A DNA stretch of 64,000 nucleotides from Mytilus californianus (taxonomy: Eukaryota > Mollusca > Bivalvia > Mytilida > Mytilidae). The notes under the pieces are model-generated. The model was not told where the DNA came from. It worked only from the letters and a program-made list of their open reading frames with translations, and did not search any database. This document shows, one piece after another, positions 47,401 through 61,400 of this stretch (its first letter is position 1; each line of letters starts with the position of its first letter). Made by a program: the position numbers and the translations under genes. The DNA is taken from the NCBI RefSeq assembly GCF_021869535.1, contig NW_026262668.1, positions 10,214,348-10,278,347 of the forward strand. The letters run 5' to 3'.

Positions 47401-50400
47401 TCTGCTACAATATATATAAGATTGCCAGGTCAAATCAACAATCAACATACATGTCTATTCTAAGCATACAATAGTCTAAGTCAAAGAAAAAGTTACACAT
47501 ACATCACAATGATCAAAAGAAAAAGCGGAACCAACAAAAGAAAACTACATAGTAAACAACAGATTGAAGAACACGAACTGCGAATGCATATATTTCCAAT
47601 ATGAAACCTATGGACTTTTTAATAGTATGTAAACAGATCAGAAAAGGCTAATCTATTTTAAATCGTCGTAGATTTTTGGTTGTCCTGTATAGGTCCTGTT
47701 CGGTAGTGGTGTTCCCTAACATACTGATCCCTAACACCATAATTGAAGAATAATAGCTATTTCAGTCAAAAGTGTGGTTCACACTGAAAACGATGACATT
47801 CAAAGTATAAAATTTCATTTAATTTTAGATTCAAAATGAACTATTCTAGAATTCATGTTTAAACTAATCCGATGAGACGATATAACACGTGCTAGCAATG
47901 TGTTTTATTCTAATATATATCCATGACAATGCATTGCTTATGTTTCAGCGACTGGCACCAATGAATGAATGGTATTAAGAGTATGTTAAGTTGTCTTTTA
48001 AAAAGATTACAGATATTATCTAAAATTCAAATGCAAAGTCAAGTTATGGAGGAATATTAATGGTCTTTTGATAACCGTAATACGAAACAACGGTTATATC
48101 TTTTCAAGCAAGTTGAACCGAATATACTGTGTGTAAGCATATCTATTATTTGTTTGATTTTATTACATTGAAATAGTTTTGTAAAATTTTGGAACACAAA
48201 AATAACAGATACAAAAAGTAATAAATTGGATACTTATTTCAAACTAAAAACATGTTTTTTTTAAGAAATTTGTCTATCTTTAAATAATTTTTGATTGAGA
48301 AGTGCCATATGTAAACTCATAATCAGTGCCCATGATCTCAAAATAAAAAGAGACAGTAATAAAACGGTACATATAGAAAGAGATAGGTATAAAACGATAC
48401 ATATAGAAAGAGATCAGAGGCTTTGTAAGAACAGTACCCTTAATATGGTTGAAGATGAACAACATTTTATTACTAGTTGTCCAGCATACAATGATGCTAG
48501 GCAGATATTTTTCAAGGAAATAAACAATATTTGTCATAACTTTTCAGATCTCTCAAATGAGGCAATATTTGTTTGGTTATTTATTTATGAAAATTTGTCT
48601 ATTCTAAAATATTTAGGGAATAATGTTTTTACATGTCTAGATGTCAGACGAAACGTAAATTAATATAATCAAGTCATAACAGTTATTATTGTAATGATTG
48701 TATGGTTCTGGTCCTGCCAGGAATCAATTGTACATGATTATATAAGATGAAGAAATATATGTAGCTCTATAACTATATGAACATTTAATATATCATTTCA
48801 ATGTAAAAATTACAATTTGTATTTTGTTGTTGTTGCTATATGTCTTGGTGAATTGTTTTGCGTATAAATAACATGCTGCCCATCAAGGGCCCTTAACTGA
48901 ACTCTAACTATTCTTATTCTTCTTATTCTTATTCTATACAAAATATACTTATCTGCTATTTGCTTTGTACTTACAGACTGAAAAAAAAAATACAACAAAA
49001 AATGGTACTATTTACTATACGCTATAAATGTATTCAATTTATCAATTACGTTGTTGTACTAACAGCAGGGTTGTAACCTATCCAGTCAAGGTTGACATGA
49101 GACGATCATGGTTGTCCTATATATGTCCTTTTTGTGCATATAATCGATTACAAGTGGTAGGTTTACCTAGTTTTAAAACCAGTTTAGCCCACCATTTTCT
49201 TTGGAGAATACCTGTACCAATTCAAGAACATGACAGTTGTTTGCCAGTCGTTCCGTTGGTTGATATAGTTGAACGTTTGATTTTGTCAGTTTCTATGGAC
49301 TCCCTGTTTTTGAATTTTTCTTGGGGTTCGGTATTTTTTTTCTTATATTATTATGTATTTGGTTCACAGCTTTTGTTCTCGGTTGATCTTGATGAAGTTT
49401 ATAACAGAAACATAGAAAAAAGTGGCGGAAGATACAAAGGGGACATTCAAAACCCATAAGTCGAAGAGAAACTGACAACGCCATGGCAAAAAAAAAACAA
49501 CAAAAAAACGACGAAAAGACAAACAAGTCCACAAAACATTATATAGAAATATAAAGATTGAGCGACACGAATCCCACCAAAACCTAAGATGATCTTAGGT
49601 GCTCCGGAAGGGTACATATTCTGCTCCACTAGTGGCATGATACGTTATTATTGCTACTATGAATCGACAGCTGCAGGTGAATTGTCTTATTCTGTTCGTA
49701 CCACCCGTCAAATATACGATGCATTTGCATTTGCATGGTGTTAATGATACATTGTTATTATAATTTTTAATATTAAATTAATCATATGTATTAGATCTAA
49801 GGTTGTAACTCCCTCAGACAAAGTTTATTATAGGCGATGTTTGCATGTTATGTTTGTGTTCTATTAGATTTAATAGTGTTGAATGCATCTGTCTGCGATG
49901 GTGATATTTTCAACCGGTTACATCTCTATTTTACTAATATACCCAATAGGAACAATCTATCTGCTCATGAATTTACACAACATAAAAAGTATTAGATTTT
50001 GATCTGAATTCTGCATATTTTGATTATGAGTTGGTAGATCATTGTAAAGTGTAGGTTTGTCTCGTTTGTGTCATTTTCGATATCACTCACTCAGACAAGG
50101 CTAGATCATTTCAATTATAATATGATTTGCATCGAGCAATTGTATTTGTATATTGTATTTGTTAAGAATCTACGTATGAATAAAATGAGGCGGAGTGTAC
50201 ATTTATGAAACAGCAAACCAATCATAAAATTAACCAACAAACACATCTAGAGGGCAACAGTCTTTAACAATAGCTAGGTATCTATACAATACTCATCTTT
50301 ATCTTGCTTGATACTTACTCACTGAAAAAAAATTGTTAATTACGAACTGATATTTAGAAATTTTAAAAATTTCTTAATAACACAAAAATGACAAGAATAA

Positions 50401-53400
50401 GTTGTCATGTTAGGAGGTAATTAAGAAAGTTGTGAAACATGATTTTTTTTTTAGTATTAGATTACTAAGTATAAGTACAAGTACGCTGTACAGTAACTAT
50501 GTCTATAGTAGCGCTCGTTTCTTTGGTGCAAGTGGTTGATGGATAGTCGTCTCATTCGCAATACATATCTCGATTATTTTTTTATTTTCATGTTCATGTT
50601 CATTCTTTTTAATAACGAAGATATATACTTTTTGCATTATTTGCTATTTACAAATATTGATTTTCTTGATACTAGATTTTATATTTTCCTCAAGCCTCGA
50701 AATGGAGGTGTTGAATCCGATGCAAATGGTGAGTAGTTAATGAAGGCGACAATAGTTTCCGATGTTCAAATTTCGAAAATCGATAAGAAATAAGCAAATC
50801 AAGGTAACAAACAAAAACTGAGGGAACCCCTTGAACTCCAAAAGAGATCGAGACCAGGTGCGTCTTAAGTTTGTGTTTCTAATATTATGATTATTTCGTT
50901 CTAAACGCGTTTTATATCGAAATTACAGAGATCTAAATGTATCATAAAACCAGATATTAACACCACAATAGAATGCGAAGAGGTGTTTAGACCTTCCCCA
51001 AATGTTATGAATATCAGCGATACAATATGTTGAAGCACATGTTTATTATACGCATGATAGAGCTTCTTCGTTTCACGCGAGATACATTTTTCAATTGACG
51101 ATCATGATCTCATCTGATTGTCATCCTAATCCATGCCCAGGATCCCTAAATATTCATGTGGATTATGCAGTAAAACAGTATGCTGGTCAACAACAGTGCG
51201 ATCAGTAGCTTGTACTGAATGCAAAATTTTACTTCACTAGACTGTTTTGGTATGAAAACAGCAGTGTACGAGTCATAAGAAGCTATATGATTTAGTTGAT
51301 GTTGTTGCGGTATACCAAACTTCAAATCAAGATTTTTCAATGAATTTGAGTAAATGAAAGGCAGCGCTTCTACGTCCAAATTGATTTCTAGAGTGGAACA
51401 TTCACTTGACACAGGTACATCTGACATATATTTTGGCAACCCAGTCCACACCTATGATAGGAAAAAATGTACAGAACGGGACAAACAACTCCATACAAAA
51501 GAAGAGCAGAAAATTGATTAACTTTCAAAGCATTAGGAAAAACAAACATCATCTAAAACTACCAAGCCTATTTTTGTCTGCAGCCTTATTATACCAACAG
51601 ATAATAATGTTGAATACACCCTATTCAACACTATGTAGGACATTGACAAAAGTCATCGGGTCACATTATCTGGATAGGTAGTGACATCAATCTTCCGAAT
51701 ATCAACTGGAAAAGCAACACCATCAAAAGTCATCGATATTTAACACCAATAGCCAATCATTCGTCGACACGTTCTGAGACATAAGTTGTGAACAGATCAT
51801 CAATGTTCCAACTCGTCATAATAACACGTTAGATATCTTCTCTACAAACCGCCCCTCATTAGAAGGTGAATGATTATTACTAGCTGGTCTCAGTGCTCAC
51901 GATGTAGTCCTTATAGATAGTAGCTAAATCCCATAAAGGAGAAGGCATCTACAGGGCCATATCATATGATCCAGGGCTAAGATTGAATCCATGAACGAAG
52001 ACCTTGAGCTGAATACAACACCAATAATTACAAGTAACACGCTATGGAATGAGTTAAAATCAGCATGAACTATATCATCAAAATATACTATAACCAGATA
52101 TAGCCAACCATAGTGCAATCGTAACACCAAGGCAAACAGCAAGACAAAAAAGAGGAACCATTACAAGGCAAAACTTAACAACATGAAATCAGATTGAGAA
52201 TGGTACCATAAATTGTAGACAGAAAGCAGTGCAGCTTGAAAAAAGTCCATTTAAACAACGTGATCTCCGAGGATAAAACAAACAAGAAAGGATAATGTAT
52301 GATAAGAGCCATTATTTGATCACTGGAATTGACTAAAATTGTTATATAACGCATAGTTGTTGGTCTAAATAAATATGAGCAAGAGATATAACCAAAAAGA
52401 TATTTTCACACATTGACATCTGTGTAAAATACCTTTGTAGCAAACCATCGTTTTGGTAAAGCTCTTACTTATAACTAAATAGTAATGACAAGGTTTCAAA
52501 ATTAGCCTTCCTTGGTAGTTCCTATATTTTGCACTAAAATAAAACATGTTTGAAACCCTTAATGTCAATATGACAAAATTTTAAAATCGAATTCCTGATG
52601 TCCGACACACTAATGTCTTATGATTATTGTAAGGATGTTATGTTGTAGATTTATAAATAGTTTTTTTTATTTTCATATTCAAGAGACCAAAAGGGGTCTT
52701 ATCATACCTTCTTCTTTGTCTTTTGAATCAAAAGCAGGAAACCAGAAAATTCTGGCATCGCCCACTACGTGATGACAACACACTACATCCTTCGTCAGAA
52801 AAAGCTGAAACACTTACTAGTAACCACTTATTTTCATTGTTCTTGAACACAGAGAATTTAAACTACATGTCTAACAAGGGGAACTCACGATACGAATTGG
52901 CACTGATTATTAAAATATTACAAAATGTTGTACTCAATTGCTTCAAAGCTTGAATGCCAACAAGATAAGTGGACAAGGTCACATTTCTACAAATTTATGA
53001 AGACTATGGCGTCGGGATTTACACTAATCTTAACTATGATCACACATGCCTCAATCGACCAAGGCACAGTACAAGATGACAACTGAGAGTAACCCCGAGA
53101 AGAAAGGAAAAAGACAAAAGCATCCAGTATCCCTTACCTCTGTCTGCTGTAAGGTTTTAAGGTCGTGAAGTGATTGAATATATAGTATATACTTTAGTCT
53201 AGTATTATATATACAAGTAATCACACACAGATTATCGGTCATATGGAGGCCAATAATATTTTGACTGATGAACAACATGGATTCAAAAGAGACGATGTTG
53301 TAAAAACAAACTCTTCAAAACAATCAACGACCTCATCAAGGAGTAAACTCAAAGGCAAAGAAAGATGCTATCCTATTATAATTCAGCAAAGTAGCGAAGT

Positions 53401-56400
53401 TCCTCTTGAACGAGTAGCCACTTAATTACACTATTTTGGAGTTACAGACACACTCTATCTTTGATTAAAATCTTTAACCACCCAGTTTCTTGGGGAAATG
53501 CATGTACCAAGTAAGGAGTATATCAGTTGTTTTTCACTTGTTCCGTTGGTCGATAGCGTTTGATTTTGTCAGTTTTTATGAACTTCCTCTTTTTGAATTT
53601 GCCTTGGAGTTCGGTAATTTTGTTAAACTTTTTTACTCTCAGACAGACAAGTAGTCGTCGACGGCGTATTACCCAAAACAGTCCGAGTAACATTAGAAGT
53701 ACCTCAGGGAACAGTATTAGGTCCATTACTGATTCTAGTTTATATTAACGATCTGCCATCTGTAGTCCATTCCAGAGTTCGTTTGTTTGCAGATGATTGC
53801 GTGTTGTATAAAACTATCAACACTAAAAATGTCACTAACACCCTTCATCAGGACCTAGACAAACTTCATATTAAACTGAATGATGGGCTTCAATACCAAT
53901 AAATGGGAAGAGATCCGCAGAAACAACACGCGGAATATCATCGAAACCGATTACTAGTATTCGATCTACGGTCATACATTGCAAGTGACATACAAGGTTG
54001 AATACCCATAGACAGCAATATCAAATGGGTTCCATAAAATTATGTCACCAGGAAGGCAAATACCACCCTATCATTCTTGAGGATAAACATCAATAGCTGT
54101 CCAACGGAAACAAAACCATGGTGCGCCTACAGGTGAAATATGCATATTCTGTCTGGTAAAAACCCCACTTTTTAGTGACTTATAATCTACACCATTACCG
54201 TAACAACCAGAACCAATTACAATTTACTTCAAGAGATATTTGTATTCTAACTTTAGAATAGGCTACAGAGCGTGTCTAAAGACCTTTGACTGATTTGACG
54301 TATTTGTTCTATAGGCGATCTTAAAAATGATATCAGTGAATTCACGTTGGAATTGAATTTAACTTTAATAAGCTATATCCTCAATTTATTCAACATGTGT
54401 TATATTTTGATATTGTTCCTCGGTTTGTGCCTTGATTTATTATTGGTTCTGAACGATCAGAGTAAATGGAATGTTGTCTCAGCTCAGTTTTGATCAAGGA
54501 TTATAGGTATTATAATATGAACTGGTGCTTTCATATATAAATATACTCACTGTGATGGAGAAATCATTTCATGTCTGAAATTAAAAAGTAAACATCAAAC
54601 TTTGTTTTCTGGTTCTTTGATAGCAAACGAAATATTCAGATAGACTTTTAGTCTGTGAGAACATGATTTATTTATTATAGTTTTATCGGTTTTGAACTAG
54701 CTTTCAGTAACTGTGAGTACTCTAAAATCGGTGTTTTATGTGCTTCTAACAGTTCTACTGAGTTTAGCCATTTCTAACTGTTTTTCCCGTTTGTTTTATG
54801 TTGTTCTTATGTTTTGCTGTAATACCTTTGTCCCAGGTTAGAGGAGGGTTAGGCGATCGCAAATATTTGTCTCGATTTATTATGTATTTTACGTTTTATT
54901 GGTTTTTATCTGATAATAAGCTTTCTTTAAAAAATACTTACCCGCATCTGCATTGATATAAATGTCCATGTGTGGTATCTTTTGTCAGGATGTGCCTGCA
55001 AGGTTAGAAATGAAAATGATTATTCATAAATATTACATTATAAATTCAGACCATCAGGAAAATCGCCAGTTGTTTTATTCAAAAGTATCTGTCCGTCCAA
55101 GACATTTTAACCTGAACTGTTAGTGAATGTGATATACACATTGTTAACTAGATGTCTGCTTTAGGGGTCTACCAAGTATTGTGCTGTTTGAATCAATGTG
55201 AAGAGAACAAACAGACTTTAACAGTCCAACGTATTGGTTTCAGTTGTGAACAACTATTCCAGACCAGGAAATGCATGCTACTTGAACGGACAGTCCTTTT
55301 TATTTTATTTTTTTTATTCTTTTTTAGAGGTATACGGCTCTTATCGGCTAAAACCATCTTAACTACAGAAACAGTCTACTATACCAGTCCATGTACTGTT
55401 ATGTAGATGCATGTCAATGTCTTTTTAATTTTTACTTGTTTTTAACACATAATCTCATTAAATTATGTCTGTTACTACTTGTACTTGTAGATCATAAACT
55501 GTTACCCTGCAGCGATAAGTGAGTTAAAGAGTTTAACGTATTTCACGTAAATCAACGTTTTATTTCGTGTGTGAGAATATTTAGTGCTTCGAACGAGTGT
55601 TATTTTCATCGATCTATTTGTTTTCATTTTGCCTTAAAACAATAATATATACTTATTGCATATTCATTTGGATACATTTAATAATTAAAATCATCTCTGT
55701 CACATGGTAGCGTGCTTGTCTTGAGTTTGAGAGGTTGTAGATGAATTTCCGTTAGTGTCAACCGAAGACACGAAAATCAGTATTCGTTGCTTTTTCGCTA
55801 AGGAAGAAACAACAAAGATATATTCACAGCTAGGAATCAAAATGTCTTTGATATATCCAGGTATGCTGTCGTGGCATCCTGTGGACTGTTCTCTTAAGGG
55901 CTTGTACATAAAAAAAAGCTAGTATGTCGGTGTTGTAAAAGAGCCTAAAGTCTTATGACATTAACATAGTTATCGTCGAGAATTTGCATGCAGATTTTTC
56001 GCACACCCGTTTACAAGCATATGTAATGGTTAACTATATATGGACGGACATAGTAGCGTAGAAACAAAATATAAACCCATTACGATATCGATAGTATCTT
56101 AACTTACATTCTAGATCCACCTTCAATATAAGTAACATGCGTCTCACTGAAAGTAAAAGTATACATGAACGTATAGTATCATTGACAAAAATTTTAAATA
56201 AATTCAAAGCATCGTTTGTGCTGTGAGCCAGATATATAGCTAGACGAACTTTTTTTCCTGTTCAGAGAGAGAGAGAGTATAAAAACATATGAGTGTGATA
56301 AATACAGTTGCAGAGATATATGTTTTACAACTTCTGTTTTCAACATATTTCTAATTTAATGAATTTGATATGGTTGGACAAAGGAATCTTCAAAGGAGGT

Positions 56401-58439
56401 GTCGTACATTTTTTATTGAAGTTTTTTTTAATAATTTCTAGAAAGAGGTATTGAAAATGCACTTTTTCAACAACACAATATAACGTTACTAATTTTTATT
56501 CGAATGTTCATTCTTTTGCTTGTTTTCTTCATTGGAAAAATGCATTCCTGTATCAAAAATATACATGTATTAATACCTTAAAAAAGGCAAGGTTAATCTT
56601 AAGATGAGTTTTGGTTTTTCTTTTTGTGTCCTTTAAGGTCATATAGCTATTCACGATTTTAAATGTTTTACTTTGACCGTTGTGATGAAGGTATATTCTG
56701 AAGGCACGAAAATTTAAAAAGTGTTTATTTCATTGAACTGTTAAATAGACCATGCTTGCATTTTCTTATACATGTCTTTACTTTATTCTTTTCTTTGACA
56801 AAAAAGGTATTTTATTAATCCTTAATCTTTCATCTTGGAACATAAATTACATAATAGATTTATGTAGTATAGATCAAAAGTAATTATAGGCATTTAATGA
56901 TATCTACCATTTCTATATATCGACTATCTAACATACTATTTATTCCGGTCAAAAATTGTGTATTAAGTTGAGCATTGAGTTGTGTGATAAAGGGTCTGTT
57001 CAATTATGTAATACCGGAGATATAGATATTAGCTGTGGTCAATTAATATTGGCATTAAAAAGTTAAGAGATATTATCACACACTCCCCTGGCAGGTAAAT
57101 TATGAAATGTACTTCGAATGCAACAATCTAATAACGTTTAATGTTTAAGCACCACTACCATGCACTGGACCGATACTTCCACCCGCAGAGTGTTCGAGTG
57201 TTAGTACCCTAACATATCGTTACTCCCCTGGTAGATAAAATCAAGGAATGTACTTCGAATGCAACAATAGAAATAAATATCAACATTAATGTTCTACTAC
57301 CATGCACTGGGCCGATACCTCCACCGGAAGAGTGTTAAAGCATTGGTGCCCTAAGATATCATCGCTCCCCTGGTATGTAAATCATGAAATGTATACTTCG
57401 AACGCAACAATAGAAATAAAGTGTAACGTTTATGTGTTACAGTAAATGTGTATAATTAGGGATTATGTATAATCCCTGAAATTGATAGGGAAAATGTATA
57501 ATTACTGGCAACTTTATATTTAAAATTATATATAATCACTAAAATTTTCAGGAACTATGCATAATCACTAGCAAAAATGTCAGGGATTATTCATAATAAC
57601 TGGAATGATGAGACAACGTATTTTATTTTAAAAAAAAATGATATTTAAACATCTTTAAAAAAATGAATATTAAAATGTTTAGCACAATACTTAAATACAA
57701 ATCATTTATTTTCACACACTACGTTGTAAATTTGGATGACATCTAATAAATTGCACATTTACTTATCAAACATTGTCATGCTCCTTTTTTTTGTTTTTTT
57801 TTTGGTTTTTTTTGCAACAAAATCCACCTAAAAAAAAACCTTGTCCTTCACATATATATTGCATCTGATTTTATCGAATGTCGAAGAGAAAAAAATGATT
57901 ATAAGTAGGTACCAAAAAGGTGAATCAGCCACCTCAAATTGATTTCTTGTGTAGGACCCGAGCAAAATTCTGTTTCGTAGCCAGACAATATCCTTTTCAG
58001 TCATTTCATGAACAGTGGCCATTATATTTTTTGGATCTTACTTTCTGCGATCAACATGCAGAATCTGTATCAAATCAATACAGCAAATGTTTGTCTCCTC
58101 CAAAATTGTGTTCAATCTGTCAAGCATGTTTTCTGTTCGTTTTCTGTACGTTTAGTTGCATTTGTTTGCTAAGTTTTAATTCCTTGTTCATTTGATAAAA
58201 GAAAACAGAAAACAAATATTCAATAGCAATCAATGTCTGTTTTTACAGCAAATTACATGCACTTGCAGTGCATTTACATTCAGAATACATACGAATGTGC
58301 ATTTGATATAAAAATAAGGAGATGTGGTAAGATGGCCAATTATACAAAATCTGTGAAAAATCAGGAATGTTACATAATCTCTGATTATACAAATTTACTG
58401 TAACATTTATACTATATTACAACTGGCAAGGCCCTAAGA

Positions 58440-58478
<39 letters not shown>

Positions 58479-61400
58479 CACACACACACACACACACACT
58501 TTGGTAGGTTAAATCATGAAATGTACATCGAATACTACAATAGTAAAAGTTTTGCGTTAATGTATTTCTACCACTAGGCCGATACTGCCACTGGCTGAGT
58601 GTTAGCGCCCTAAAATATTATCACCCACCCCCATCCCCACCCCAGGTAGGTAAATCATGAAATGTGTACACCAAATTGTAATAAAATTTCACGTTAATAT
58701 ACTTCTACCACTAGGCCGATACTATCAAAGGCTGAGTGTTAGCGCCCTAAGATATCATCTGAGATATGATATGAGGTTATTTTACATTTCTATAAAATTC
58801 TATTCTTATGAATTCGACCTCATCTGGTAAATGTCGAAAATCCATAAGAAATAGGATTGCTACTTCCCAATGCAATATATGTTCATGCCACTTCTATTAA
58901 GAACCCTTATGTTAATATAACTCTATGTACATTTATCTATTTTTGACTATATCTGCATCTGATAATGATAGTTTCTCGTGAAATTAATTCCAAAACTCTT
59001 CGATACGGGTATGTTTTGTTTTGGGTTTTAACAAATTGTCGGCAATTCAAAAATGATATAACATATATATACTTGCCTAAAATCACTTTTTCCGAGGAGT
59101 TCAGTCAAATAATTATTTGTTGTTACTCCTGGTTTGTATGAACTAGTTGGACCTGCTACAAAATGTATTGTTTGAAGTTTTTCAATTTCCCCAGCTAGAA
59201 TAAGAAGCTTAGAAAGTAAAGTTGACGAATCATTTTTGTTTTTCTGTAATTCATTCTGTTTTTGTTCTAAAACTGATGCCTTTTCAAGAACAGTCCTGAC
59301 ATCTGTAAGAATCTTTCTTACTCGTTCTTTCTCCACACTGGCTTTCTTTTTTGTAGTAACGACCATTTCGTCGACTTCCCGGTCAATTAACTTTTTCAAT
59401 TTGCTGCCATGTTCTTGAATTGCTTTAACAGATACTTCTACTTCCGAATCAAATTTCTTAAGACTTTTTTCTACAACAGTAACATTACTAGCTGCAGCAT
59501 CTAATATTGTACGGATTTCAGTTCTTGTTACTTTAGTTAGACTTGACACCGATTCGTCAATATCAGACAGTTTATGTCCATTATGTTTACCTGTAATGCA
59601 TTTTGAACATACCGACACATAACAGTCATTACAGACAAAAATCGTGTCTTCTTTATGCTCCTTACACTTAGATGTTGTTGTTTTGATACCCTGTACAACG
59701 TTTACACTATCTTTAAATGTGTGATCTTTGGAAATCTTTTGTCTGTTGTGCATAGCTTTGCAGTTATCACAGAAAAATTGTTCACATGTGGTGCAGTATT
59801 TTGTTCCAGCGGAACTCACACAAATTTCACACGTCTTTAGAGCTGTCTGCGCCATTTTGAAACCTCATATACACACTTGTCAGTTAATTGTTAATTTACT
59901 TCATCAATATATTTATTCCACGACCGAATAATTTTAAATAGGTATATATATATTGATTTTTGTCGTATTTTTATTCAGGTAAAATTCTTTGGAACTCGTG
60001 TGTACTTGTCCTTTATATCGGCTTCACACAAAATTTAAATGCAATTACAGCATTTCGACTTATTTATAGCATTAATGAGACATACGTGGAAAAAAACCAA
60101 AGAAGTGTAACCATTTTAAAAGAAAAAAAACAAAATAAATTACAAATGTGTTAAATAAATCGCCATTGTCATGGCTGTTGAACATGCCTTTAAATTTTTA
60201 TCATTATAGCTCCTCGAGTATTTATACATCCCCAGTGATACAGTTTTGGTCGTGAGGGTTCCTGATTGTCAGGGGTGGATCCAAGATTTTAGTTAAGGGG
60301 CACAAATTTAAATTTTTGTGGAGGTAAAATTATTGAATATTCTTCTAGAGTGGGTGGATAACCTATGGCAAATTATATGGGGGTGTCGCACGCCCGCCAC
60401 GCCTACGCCTGAATCCGCCCCTGAATTTAAATCCAGAACAGCGCGTTAGAAGCGCCAAATTAATGCGATAACTTTAAGATTTATAAACACTTAATTTGAT
60501 TGCAATAGCGCTATAACGCGTTTTCCATTCATATATATATTATAAACAAGGCATTAAGTTGACATTAACGGTATCAATTTTATTTGAATTAGATTGACAA
60601 ATTATCATACCCAACTATATCAGTCCTATTCAGGACCGATAACTCTGTCGATAAATATTGTCGGGTATAAATGTTGTTGAAATCAGAGCAATTGTATTAT
60701 ATGTCTCTGTTGAAATGTATACAATAACAAATTTTTTTACACAAGTTTAACTTTATATCGATTTATTGAATGCCTGGATTTTGCTTAAAATATTGAATTA
60801 AAAAAATAAATAATAAAATCATATTCAATGAAATCTCGTTTAATTTTTTACGAAATAATACAAAATAAAGAAACATAAATATTAGTTTGATTATCTTTTA
60901 AAGCAAAAATTATTTTTTTAAAGATTTTTTTTTATAATATTCATATTTTCTTTAAGTTTATTATGATACATACTTCTTCTGGTTTGACACGGGGAAGAGA
61001 AGATATTTATTTGTACAGTTATGAAAACTTTTGTATATCACAAAATTTAAACTCTGGTAATACATGTATACACAGGATGTTTAATGTCACCTGGTTGCTT
61101 TTGGTTTGCACGTCTACCTGACAATATATTGTTATGTAACATTACATCCAAAGTCAGAGTTCACCTGTTCGTCAAGTGATGGGATTTTGAAGGTATGGAA
61201 TATTTATCTATAATAATTGTTGGGATTTTTTTCTCTCTTGGGACGTAAATATTTTTTTGTTCTAAAAGGAATGTATAAATATATTTCTAAAGAAAGATAA
61301 ATTATACAGAAAACAGGAAAAAAACCTTTTAAAAAAAGAAGAGAAAAAATTTTATTATAAATTTTATTGTTAACTATTTTCTGGTAACAGTATATCCTGG

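Larger units (their letters stand above)
57081..58790. repeat. Tandem repeat of ~141-bp units with a CA microsatellite, split by a transposon
   Basis: Units begin with variants of CTGGTAGGTAAATCATGAAATGT near 57084, 57225, 57365, 58500 and 58640, and share GCCGATAC, GAGTGTTA and GCCCTAA. Spacing is about 140-143 bp. The set is interrupted by the inverted-repeat element at 57435-58407 and by (CA)n at 58441-58499. Tandem cores of this size next to a microsatellite recall bivalve 'pearl'-type elements; that is memory, not a search. Confidence 0.7.

Noticed and set aside
49028..49459. 143-residue plus-strand frame
   Set aside because: Coincides with a diverged R1 copy that is also non-coding elsewhere.
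55700..55909. 69-residue minus-strand frame in a gene B intron
   Set aside because: Looks moderately protein-like and ends in a proper stop, but has no clear acceptor, start, poly-A signal or recognisable family. Left undecided.
54942..56146. Gene B as a paralogue of gene A (both have GGS and HGH..C.C)
   Set aside because: The shared residues are few and the intron phases differ (0 against 2), so the likeness may be chance.
57828..58195. Two opposite frames inside the inverted-repeat element
   Set aside because: Possibly a transposase remnant, but no catalytic motif is visible; described with the element only.
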